The position numbers and the translations under genes were made by a program. DNA of 64,000 bases, from positions 34,214,001-34,278,000 of the forward strand of contig NC_070614.1 of the NCBI RefSeq assembly GCF_027172205.1. The letters are read 5' to 3'. This document shows positions 10,740-19,664 of the stretch, one piece after another (the first letter of the stretch is position 1; each line of letters begins with the position of its first letter). Below the pieces are notes generated by a model, which saw only the letters and a program-made list of their open reading frames with translations, was not told the DNA's origin and did not search any database. Source of the stretch: Podarcis raffonei (taxonomy: Eukaryota > Chordata > Lepidosauria > Squamata > Lacertidae).

Positions 10740-11440
10740 AAAGTTCAAGCTACTCTGTAGTCCTGTTGAAATCAGTGGCCATGGCTTGACTTTATATTCC
10801 ATTGGGACAAAAGTGTAGCTAACAACCTCTGGATCCAGCCTGATGTTCTTGCTTTGGATGCTGTGAGGTTAGGTGCTGGCAGTGAAGGTAACAGTTCTGG
10901 GCTTAACACTTTAGGTGTCCCTGATTCAAATTAAGCTGAAGACTGGGAGGAAGTAGGTGTAGATCCTCTTTCCAAAATTAGAGCTCCTCAGACACATATA
11001 GCTTCGCACTAGCGCATTGTTCCATATGCAAAAGATACTTGGCTAGTTCAGTCTCCAGCAGGGCTGGAAAAAATTCCCTGCCAGAGACCTTGGAGAGCTG
11101 ATGCTGGTTGATATCAATATGAGCTAGATGTATCCATGGTCTAACTTGGTATAATGAAGCTTCCTTGTTTGTTTATATCCTTAAGGGATGAAAATCCTGT
11201 TCTTCCTGTTATTCCCTTTTCATCACTAAAGAGAATATCCCCATCCCCAAGTAGAGGTTGGTCCCTCCCTCCCTCCATGAAGACAACATCCACCTCCCTG
11301 AGTAGAGGTCCATCCCTCCCTTCCTCCTTTCCCAGATAAAGTCTGCTATTTATACCTCCCATACTAACAGAGAGATTAACTCAGCAGCAATGCCCAATAA
11401 CTTAAAGGCTGCCAACACCCTTTATTGTTGCTACTGAGGT
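10740..11440. other. No recognised feature
   Basis: Unique-looking sequence with CT-rich imperfect duplications at about 11230-11330 and no gene that I can support. Confidence 0.4.
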
Positions 11441-11449
11441 TTAATGACC

Positions 11450-11640
11450 AGAGTCACTGTAGTGTAGGGGTGTCTGACTAAGACTGTAATTTCAAACCCA
11501 GTCACCTGGGGATAACTTGATGGTACAATTCACGGGTTGGATCAGATTGTAAGATACTGAGCTGTATTGCAGGGAGCCAAAATCCCTCAGTCAGAAACTT
11601 GCTAGTTGGCTTTAGGCATGTCACTCTCTTTCATCCTTGA
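11450..11640 (+). mobile_element. tRNA-derived SINE, diverged
   Basis: gtagtgtaggggtgtctgac...tttcaaacccagtc resembles the head of the SINE at 16940-17212, read here on the plus strand. Later blocks (ggctttaggcatgtcactc) match the body of the same family. Confidence 0.45.
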
Positions 11641-11820
11641 CCCCTGGTTCTCCTACAATATAACAGTGCAATTATTTGGAGCATACTTTTGGGAGTATGG
11701 AGAGTGCTGAGGACCTTCTGTGTAGATTTTGCACCTCTAAGCAGAAAGAGGGAGAGAAACTCTGCATATGTGCAGTGAATGGGTAAAATCATACGATGAC
11801 TGGCCTGAAAGGACAAATTA

Positions 11821-12860
11821 TTATTATAATAATGTGTTTATTTATACCCTGCCACTTCACCTTACAGGACTCAAGGCGGCTTACCAGGAGTGCCAGCTTG
11901 GCCCTGTGGCCCTGGGTGCCATGCAGTGTGCATGGCCCTGGCACTGAAATTTGTGGGTGCCCGGCCTATTCATGGGGGATTTTGTGGCTGCTTAGGCACC
12001 CAGGGCCCCAGGGAGCTGGCACCTATGTGGCTTACAGATAAAAACTATAATCACTTTAAACTCAGGGAAAACGATCATCATCATCATCATCATCATCATA
12101 AATTAATTGTATATACAGATATAAAATCTATTTAAAACATTCAAATAATTACAATAAAAAACAGCACAGCACCAGCCCTTTCCATAAAAGCTGTCAATTC
12201 CCAAAAGCCTGTGGGAACAAAATGGTATTCCAATGTCAGCAGCAGGTCAACAAGGAGGGAGCCAGCCTAGCTTGTCCAGGGAGGGAGATCCAAAATCTGG
12301 GAGAAGTCACCAAGAAGGTCTCTTCCCATGTCCCCACCAAGCGTGCCAGAGAGGGTGGCAGGACTAAGAAAAAGACTTCCCTTGAAAATCTCTGAAGCCG
12401 GGCAGGTTCATATAAGAGAATATGGTCTTTCAGATAGTTTGGATCTAAGCCTTGTACAGCTTTATAGGTCATAACCAGCACTTTGAATTGTGCTTAGAAG
12501 CAGACCGCCTTAGCAGGGGAGTCATATGCTCCCTATAATGAGCCCCAGTCAACAAACTAGCTGCAGCTCTTTGAACCAGTTGAAGTTTCTGAGCATTTTT
12601 GAAAGGCAGCCCCACACGGAGTGGGTTACAGTAATACAAACAGGATGTAACTAAGGCGTATGCTGCTGTGGCCAAATCAGACATCTGAAGAAACGGGCAC
12701 CTCAAGGAACCCTCAAGGAGAAGGTTGCACAAGTCTTGAAGGCCTGCATGATGTACTGTTAGTAAATATCCGCAAGTGAGAAAGCAATTAGGTAATCTGC
12801 CAACGTTCTTCCACCTAATGAAGGAAGCCACAGTAATTTTAAGGAAATTAAAGGGCAAGA
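11821..12860 (-). mobile_element. L2 LINE fragment (ORF2 C-terminal part) with nested MITE
   Basis: On the minus strand the part 12860-12120 encodes recognisable L2 reverse-transcriptase C-terminal motifs: SCLYYCNPLRVGLPFKNAQK, LQLVQRAAASLLTGAHYREH, then TYKAVQGLDPNYL in another frame. The 3' tail carries an (ATC)n array at 12075-12099 and a terminal ATT-like run at 11821. A separate element (about 11885-12040, with ends ggagtgccagc and gctggcacc) is nested in it. The copy is frameshifted and 5'-truncated. Confidence 0.75.
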
Positions 12861-13021
12861 TCACTGAGTTAATGTGTGTGCAGTGAATTCTCTAGCGTTC
12901 AATAAATGTGCCTTTGGTCATTTTTGCACAGGGTTGGAATTTAATTATAAAGTGCCACTTTTGATGGTGCAAACTGATTGCAGGGGCTCCCATGCATGTG
13001 TGGAGCTTTCATATTTGAAAT

Positions 13022-13155
13022 GGCTTCCTGGCTCAGTTGGTTAGAGCGTGGTGCTGATAATGCCAAGGTTGCTGGTTTGACAGCTGCATATTCCTGCATT
13101 GCAGGGGGTTGGACTAGATGATCCTCAGGGTCCCTTCCAACTCTACAATTCTAGG
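13022..13155 (+). mobile_element. SINE with tRNA-Ile-like head and CR1-like tail
   Basis: ctggctcagttggttagagc then gtggtgctgataatgcc follows tRNA-Ile closely. The tail gggggttggactagatgatc then cccttccaactctacaattc is the CR1-type 3' end. Confidence 0.75.
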
Positions 13156-13600
13156 ACAGTCCTCCATGTGCAGGTTTTTGTACAGGGAAGCTGCTCTCTT
13201 CACTGGAAGAAAAGGTCACATAACCTGATGCATAAGTGCCTCTGAGCACATGCAGATCTTTACATCCAGGGGCAAAGAGTTTTCTGCATCCTTTGGAGAA
13301 GATGCCCGGTATCTTATTTCAGAAGCTGGCAAACTGAGCAGAAGAAATGTTGTGGATTTAAACCACCACCAAGGAGGATTTCCTCTGCCCTCATCTCTTG
13401 CCCACTCATACCTGGTTCTCTCAGACATTCATGCAAGCCCAGTTTTGCACCAGGCAGCATTTAAACCAAGAGAACAAAACAAAGAAGTGCCTAGCTTATC
13501 TTTGCCATCTGTTTCCTCGCCTCTGACACAGTTTCTCCTCATCTCTTTTTAATGCAGAGGCTTGCATGACTGCTCCATTAGTTCAAGGGCATTTTCAGGT
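13156..13600. other. No recognised feature
   Basis: Unique-looking sequence. A 100-codon open frame at 13250-13552 has no recognisable domain and no splice or start context worth reporting as a gene. Confidence 0.4.
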
Positions 13601-13864
13601 CTTTCCCTTTATCTAGGTGGGTCTCTGCAACCTGGTGCCCTCCAGGCAATCTACCCCAATGCTGGTGCTAATGGGAGTTGTACTGCAAAACAAAATATTT
13701 GCTATTGTTCAATGCTTATCTCCGTTCCACCATTTGGCCAAACAGGCAGGGTTGGTCAAATAAAAGGCACGGAGGCCACATGCAGCCCTTAAGACCCTCA
13801 ACATTTGAGTGCCCCTTCCCAGCCCATGCACTGCCTTCCCAAAGCTGTGTAAGTGTGCCTCCTT

Positions 13865-14049
13865 CAAAAGTGGGCTGGAGGGTTGCAGCATGAGAATGTG
13901 CCTTCTCTGTGGTGGCTCCCTGCTTGTGGAATGCTTTCCCAAGGGAGGCTCACCTGGCCCCTTTGTTAGATATCTTTAGGTTCCAGGCAAAAGCTTTCCT
14001 CTTCTCCCAGGCCTTTGGATAATTAAACAATCTATAGCCTTTAAAACTG

Positions 14050-14095
<46 letters not shown>
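13865..14095 (+). mobile_element. L2-like LINE 3' end with (GTT)n
   Basis: gccttctctgtggtggctcc...tgtggaatgctttccc is the decayed LWNALP-type ORF2 end. The copy closes with a (GTT)n array at 14051-14095. Confidence 0.65.
14051..14095. repeat. (GTT)n microsatellite
   Basis: Perfect GTT array at the end of an L2 fragment. Confidence 0.95.
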
Positions 14096-14104
14096 ACAGT
14101 AGTA

Positions 14105-14322
14105 CAGTCATACCTTGGGATAAATACCCTTCAGGTTGAGTGCGTTACTTCCGGGTTTTGCCACTCGTGCATGCGCAGACGGTCAAAATGACGCCACGTG
14201 CATGCGTGGAAGTCGCAAAACGCGACCCGCACACACGCAGACGCACTGTCGTGTCTTGCGTTCCATTCAGGATGCGAACAGGGCTCCAGAACGGATCCCG
14301 TTCACATCCCGAGGTACCACTG
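14105..14322. mobile_element. Mariner-like MITE, CpG-rich
   Basis: It starts CAGTCATACCTTGGG and ends ccgaggtaccactg, imperfect inverted repeats flanked by TA on both sides. The core is unusually CpG-rich. No transposase is present. Confidence 0.65.
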
Positions 14323-14324
14323 TA

Positions 14325-14849
14325 CGGTCACACCTTGGTTCTCGAACACCTTGGTACTCATACGTATCGGCTCTCAAACGCCTCAAGCCCAGAAGTGTTC
14401 CAGTCAGGGGTGGAGGAAGGGGGGTGAGGTGGGGGTGGGGGTTCACCCCGGGTGTCACCACTGAGGGGGGGTGACAAAATGCCAGGCGGCACTCAGCATG
14501 GGGCCCGCAGGCTCTGCTCTGCTCCAAACAGTCCAGCTGCAGGGCAGCTGAGTGGGAGGAGGCAGGCAGACTCCTTGGAGGCCCCATGGAGCTTTCTGCC
14601 CCGGCTCGCCCCGCCCTGTGGGTGGCTGCCCCCACCTCTGGGCCCAGGGCACACACACCGCCCCAGGTGCCCAATTGGCTTTCTCTGCTGCTTGTTCTGG
14701 TTTGCGAATGTTTTTCAGAAGCCAAACATCCAACACAGCTTCCGCTTGAGTGCAGGAAGCTCTTGCAGCCCATTGGAAGCTACGGTTTGGTTTTCGAATG
14801 GTTTTGGGACTCCCAGAATGGATTAAGTTCAAGAACCAAGGTACCACTG
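14325..14849. mobile_element. Second mariner-like MITE, abutting the first, with nested insert
   Basis: It starts cggtcacaccttggttctcg and ends caagaaccaaggtaccactg, flanked by TA (14323-14324 and 14850-14851) and sharing the left TA with the preceding element. A GC-rich block at about 14405-14690 (starting cagtcaggggtggagg) interrupts it and resembles the hAT-like repeat at 55193 and 55553. Confidence 0.6.
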
Positions 14850-14989
14850 TATGTATTTTTTCTGTAGATCTCAGGTCGGTTTACAACATAAAATGACAAT
14901 ATAAAAAACAATCATAGAATAGCTTTGGAGTAGATTTTTCTCACTTCTGCTTCTCTGTGTAGGCATGCTTGTCTAGATTAGCCTGATAA

Positions 14990-15295
14990 CTACAGGAAAG
15001 GTGCCTCAGTTGGAGCTTCATTACAATCTGACAAGTTTTGGCAATAAGTTAATAATGAATTTGTGAAAAATGGAGTGGATGGGAAGTTATATGTAAAGTA
15101 AGAAGATATTCTTTATTTTATTATATTAGGGTTTTTCCCCTTTTAGTTGATTTGCTTTATAATTTTGTATTAATGGATGATGAAGAATCTTTCTTTTGTT
15201 TATTTGAATTAAGCAAATAAAATTTTAAAAACGGAAAAAGAAAAAAAGAAAAAAAAACTACTACAGGAAAGGTGCCTCAGTTGGAGCTTCATTAC
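14990..15295 (+). mobile_element. Short 5'-truncated L1 flanked by 35-bp duplications
   Basis: Perfect 35-bp direct repeats lie at 14990-15024 and 15261-15295. Between them is an AT-rich LINE 3' end (ttgaattaagcaaataaaat) ending in an A-rich tail. The layout is that of target-primed reverse transcription with a long target duplication. Confidence 0.75.
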
Positions 15296-15479
15296 GACGG
15301 AAAAGATTAAAGTTGGTAGTTTGTGGAGTTGATATCTCTAACCGCCAGCCTGTTGTGAGCAACACCCTTACACTTTCTGTACAGCAGAGACTTCCTGAAA
15401 CATTTTTGGCCCACTGGTAGATTATTCAGTCTGGGAGAGCAGCATACACACAAACATTATATCATCAGCTTCAGCCTCC

Positions 15480-15878
15480 GCCATCCTCCATTTCATTTTA
15501 TTCAGACTTACGGTCTTCAAATAAAAACATCTTGAAGGTCCCAGGCCACAGAGAACTAGAGCCAGGGCTTTTTCGGCTGTGGCTCCGACCTGGTGGAACA
15601 CTCTGTCACAAGAGACTAGGGCCCTGCGGGACTTGACATCTTTCCGCAGGGCCTGCAAGACAGAGCTGTTCTGCCAGGCCTTTGGCCAGGGCACAGCCTG
15701 ACTCCCTCCCTCGGCAATCTTCACGGAGCTCTGGCCCAATGGTGGCCAGTGGCTTGAATTTAATTAATTTTATAATGAATGATTTTAGAGTGTTGTTTGT
15801 GTTGTACTTTTGTATTGTTTTATTGTTGTTAGCCGCCCTGAGCCCGACTTCGGCTGGGGAGGGCGGGATATAAATAAA

Positions 15879-15928
<50 letters not shown>
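15480..15928 (+). mobile_element. L2 LINE 3' end and UTR with (ATT)n
   Basis: Blocks gagccagggctttttcggct, gacctggtggaacactctg and the terminal gccgccctgagcccg...gggagggcgggatataaat form a typical squamate L2-like 3' end. The ATT array is at 15882-15928. Confidence 0.75.
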
Positions 15929-15959
15929 TCATGACATTTAAAAAGAAAGAAGAAAATTC

Positions 15960-16680
15960 TTCCTTTGAGGAGTTCAAGGCAACAGCTGTAGTTCTCCCAC
16001 CTGCCCATTTTACCCTCACAGCATCTTTGTAAGGTAGGTTGGATGTGATTAGCACTTCATAGATGAGTGGCGATTTGAACTTCGCTCTCTCTGGCCCCAT
16101 CCTTTAAGTTGCACCTGTATAAATGCCTTTTGTATCCCCAAACACAGAAGTGACTCCATTGGATCCTATGTAACTCCATCGTTTTTAGCTGATGGTTCAC
16201 ACTTTCATACTCGCCACATGATGACTTACAGGTGTAAGATGATTACAATGATGGCAGGCCAGACATGACAAGTAAATAGGAAAAAATATATGTGGTACCT
16301 GCAGCTAAATATTGCAACATGGAGTGCTTTTGTTCAGAATTCTAGTGACTCCAGTCCATTCTCTCTTCCTCTAAATAGTCTGCATGCCGTGGCTACTTAG
16401 CATTGGGCTGTTTGTGGGGGTTCATCCTCCCCTTTAAGTTTCCCCCCTATTTCTTCTACATTGGCAAACCTTTGGGTTTCCCCAAGTCTCTTACTCCCTT
16501 TCTTTTTCATGTGGGTGGTACCCCTCCCCCCTCCTTCGTGGTGAGTATCTGCACCTTTTTTTCTTAAAAAACAAAAGCACTGGGAAGAGAAGTATGTACA
16601 CCACTTTGAGTTCCTTGGAGGAAAAGTGGGATAGAAATGTAATAAATGAATAATGAAATAAATATTTATTCCATCCCAAA
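15960..16680. repeat. Diverged SINE and other repeat fragments
   Basis: The stretch near 16020-16085 (aaggtaggttgg...gtggcgatttgaac) is a minus-strand SINE remnant. 16590-16640 (cactttgagttccttggagg then aaaagtgggatagaaatg) is a SINE/LINE tail. 16535-16590 matches the unclassified repeat at 7060-7290. Confidence 0.4.
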
Positions 16681-16939
16681 TAAGGTGAAAGAGGGGGATC
16701 TCTATGTGATCGCCTATGCACCCTTACCACCTCCTGCTGCTGCTACTTTGTTTCTCTGTTCCTTACATTACACCAGAGGACACTGAGGAAAGGAGGCACT
16801 GGCTAACAGTAACATTATCTTTTTGTTCTAGGAGCAGGGAAGGTTATATTGTGGGAGGCTGCCAGCATCATCCTATCCCCAGGATGGGAAACACAAATAC
16901 TAAACCGTGAGTTGGCTCTTGTTTAGCTATTCTCCTCAC

Positions 16940-17212
16940 CCACCAACCCTACTAGAAAAGAAGAAGAAGTAGAAGAGTTTGGACTTGATATACCACCTTT
17001 TACTCTCCTTAAGGAGTCTCAAAGCAGCTAACATTCTCCTTTCCCTTCCTCCCCCACAACAAACACTCTGTGAGGTGAGTGGAGCTGAGAGACTTCAGAG
17101 AAGTGTGACTAGCCCAAGGTCACCCAGCAGCTGCATGTGGAGGAATGGGGAAGCGAACCCAGTTCATATTACAAGTTCACTGCTCTTAACCACTACACCA
17201 CACCGGCTCTAC
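16940..17212 (-). mobile_element. tRNA-derived SINE (Sauria-type candidate)
   Basis: The minus strand starts agccggtgtggtgtagtgg, ttaagagcagtg, continues with box B-like gggttcgcttccccattcc, the block ctgggtgaccttgggctag and a tail ctttgagactccttaagga, ending in a CTT-rich run. The tRNA-head plus LINE-like tail layout fits the reptilian Sauria SINE class, but the assignment is from memory. Confidence 0.6.
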
Positions 17213-17309
17213 CAGGAAAGAAAAAGAAATGCATGTCTTAGGAAATGAAGTCTGAAAGAATCAGCACAATATCTAGATTTGATTCAACCTTTTTTTTCAT
17301 GATTATTAC

Positions 17310-18095
17310 TGCCACTGTAGCATATGAATTAGAGTGTCAGACTGGGACTGGGGAAACCCAGACTCAAATCCCTAATCATCCTTGTCCTTTGATGGGTGAG
17401 CAGCAGACCAATCACTATCTCTCAGCCTAGGGCAGTGGTTGTGAACCTATGGCACAGGTGCCAGAGTGGGCATGCAGAGCCCTCTCTATTGGCACGTGCC
17501 ATCATGCCAGCAGTGCTGTTGTTTGGGGTTTTCAAATTGGGCAGCCACTTCCCCCCACGCCTCCTTGTGAGTAAACCACTCCCCCCCCCGGCAGCAGCTT
17601 AGAGGCAGTTTACCTCCACAAAGCAGCTGTATTCCTGCCCCACCCCCAGCAATTGGTGGGATTTTTTGCAGCCAGCAGGCTGTAGTTCCTGCGATTGGTG
17701 ACTTTGTCAAGGGTTTTTGTTGATTGGTTGCTGCCTGCGATCCTTGAGACTATGTGTTGTTTCTGCTCCACGTGCCATGGGAAGCGTTTATAATGTGTGA
17801 GAATGTTTTTCTCCCCCCAAAAAATCAACTGTGTTCCAAGCCCCCCCCCAAGCTCAACAACTCAGGGCAGCCCCCCAGCTCATTTTATTATGGTATGTTA
17901 ATTATTATCCCATATTAAATTGCTGTGTTGGCACTTTGCAATAAATTAGTAGGTTTTGGGTTGCAGTTTGGGCACTCAATCTCCAAAAGGTTTGCCACCA
18001 CTGGCCTAGGGTATGGTACAGAGTTGTTGAGAGGATAAAAGTGGGTTGAGTTGGTACACCTTGACTTCATTGGAATCATTGGTGAGTTCTAAGTG
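17310..18095 (+). mobile_element. tRNA-derived SINE split by a hAT element
   Basis: The left part 17310-17432 carries gagtgtcagactgggactgg and ccaatcactatctctcagcc. The right part 18004-18095 carries acagagttgttgagaggata and a caccttgacttcattgg tail. Joined across the insert they form one continuous SINE body. Confidence 0.6.
17433..18003. mobile_element. Non-autonomous hAT element with 8-bp TSD
   Basis: Left end CAGTGGTTGTGAACCT and right end AGGTTTGCCACCACTG are inverted repeats. GCCTAGGG is duplicated exactly at 17425-17432 and 18004-18011. The 571-bp interior has no transposase frame. An 8-bp duplication with CAG-starting ends is the hAT signature. Confidence 0.9.
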
Positions 18096-18190
18096 TAATA
18101 ATACTATGATGGGCACATCGCTGCTAAGATGTCTTTAGTTCAAGGGACAATACTTTCCTAAGGAGATAAACACTCTGGAGACTTCTTCTT

Positions 18191-18450
18191 CTTGTGGCTG
18201 ATTAGCTGCTCTCCCTGTGCAAAGGTCAGAGGGGGCAGGGTTTCTCTTGAGGTAGGTGATTAGCTGTGGGAGGAGTTTATCAGAGCTTGCAGGGCAGCAG
18301 CCGAAGAAGGAGCAAAAAGGGTTTTCTTGTGTGTGTTTCTTGTGGCTGATTAGCTGCTCTCCCTGTGCAAAGGTCAGAGGGGGCAGGGTTTCTCTTGAGG
18401 TAGGTGATTAGCTGTGGGAGGAGCTTATCAGAGCTTGTAGGGCAGCGGCG
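18191..18450 (+). repeat. Tandem 148-bp units in the CR1 5' region
   Basis: The segment beginning cttgtggctgattagctgct occurs at 18191 and again at 18339 and is nearly identical over about 110 bp. It lies directly before ORF1, the position where monomer promoters sit in some L1 families. Confidence 0.9.
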
Positions 18451-18573
18451 CACGCCTAGCGGCGTGTGCAGTTTGATCCATCTTTTAGATTTAGGGGAGC
18501 TAGTCTCAAACGTTTGTTGGGGGAGACCTAGGTTTTTTGGAGGGGATTTATTTGTCCTGTCTTCACGCTTTTT

Positions 18574-19551
18574 ATGATGGAGGACTGCTGTAGCCACCCC
18601 CAACGACACGTTCTCAAGATGGAGGGTGAGGGAACAGCTGCAGTCGCCTGCGGTTCCTGCGCAATGTTTGCCATCTTGCCAAAGGTTGCAGGCAGCTTTA
18701 CCTGCAGCAATTGCATGTTGATTGCCCTCTTAAAAGACAAAGTCCAACAACTGGAGGAACGTGTAGCTATGCTCCAAAGAATTAGAGAGCTGGAGCTCTT
18801 CTTGGAAGCAACAGAGCACACCGTCTCCACCAAGGAGGAGACAGGGGACTCCCCTGAGAAGGAGGCTAGTTCACCAACACAGGAGCCAGATATATGGAGA
18901 AACGTGACTCAAAGAAGTAGGAGGCCAAGGGTTCGCTCTGATTGTTTAGAAATACGCAAACTCTTTGAGGTCCTCTCCCCTAGCATGGAAGACGAAGAGC
19001 AGACTCCATTTGAGGATCTCTCCCTCATTACAGTCGATCAGGTATATGAAGACGAGCAGCAAAGTCAGTCCTCAGGGAATGTGCAGGTGACCTTGGAATG
19101 GACAGCTCACGGAAGAACCCCGACCAGACCTAAGAGGAGGCGTGTAGTGGTGATAGGGGATTCCCTACTGAGGGGAACAGAAGCAGTGATCTGTGGGCCT
19201 GACAAGATGTCTCGGGAAGTGTGCTGTCTCCCCAGGGCTAAGATCCAAGATGTAACTGAACGACTGCAAGGAATCATAAAACCCACTGACAAATACCCCT
19301 TCCTCTTGGTTCATGTGGGAACCAATGACACTGCAAGCAATAGCCTCCAGAAGATCAAAAGAGATTACGAGGCTCTGGGCAGGAAATTGAAGCAATTAAA
19401 TGCACAAATTGTCATCTCATCTGTCCTCCCAGTTGAACGACGTGGCCCAGGGAGAGAGGGAAAAATAGTGGAAGCGATGGGCTGCACCTCACAATGGTTG
19501 GGAGGAATGTTTTTGCAAAAAATCTCAGAAACCTCATCAGGAGGGCTTTAA
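18574..19551 (+). CDS. CR1 ORF1 protein: zinc-knuckle-like N-terminus plus SGNH esterase domain
   Basis: ATG at 18574; 325 codons to the stop. Near residues 27-48 there are paired Cys motifs (CGSC, CSNC), then a Leu/Glu-rich coiled-coil-like stretch (residues 55-85). From about residue 190 a GDSL/SGNH hydrolase fold is visible: VVVIGDSLLRGTE carries the nucleophile Ser and HVGTNDT is block III. CR1-group ORF1 proteins are known to carry such esterases, thought to help RNP or membrane association. The final catalytic His block (GLHLTMVGRNVF) is still encoded just downstream but in another frame, apparently after an internal deletion near 19465-19480, so this copy's esterase is probably inactive. 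Confidence 0.85.
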   Translation: MMEDCCSHPQRHVLKMEGEGTAAVACGSCAMFAILPKVAGSFTCSNCMLIALLKDKVQQLEERVAMLQRIRELELFLEATEHTVSTKEETGDSPEKEASSPTQEPDIWRNVTQRSRRPRVRSDCLEIRKLFEVLSPSMEDEEQTPFEDLSLITVDQVYEDEQQSQSSGNVQVTLEWTAHGRTPTRPKRRRVVVIGDSLLRGTEAVICGPDKMSREVCCLPRAKIQDVTERLQGIIKPTDKYPFLLVHVGTNDTASNSLQKIKRDYEALGRKLKQLNAQIVISSVLPVERRGPGREGKIVEAMGCTSQWLGGMFLQKISETSSGGL

Positions 19552-19664
19552 ACTGACTAATGTGGGGGAGGGAGACAGTGCTCCTGAAGGTAGGAGTCTA
19601 TCAATTGATGAAGATGATCATCCAAATGTCATAGACCAAATGGAGCAAACAACACACAGACCTA

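Noticed and set aside
14267-14847. Overlapping 95-168 codon frames on both strands.
   Set aside because: They fall in GC-rich MITE and hAT-like sequence with few stop codons, and no domain is visible.
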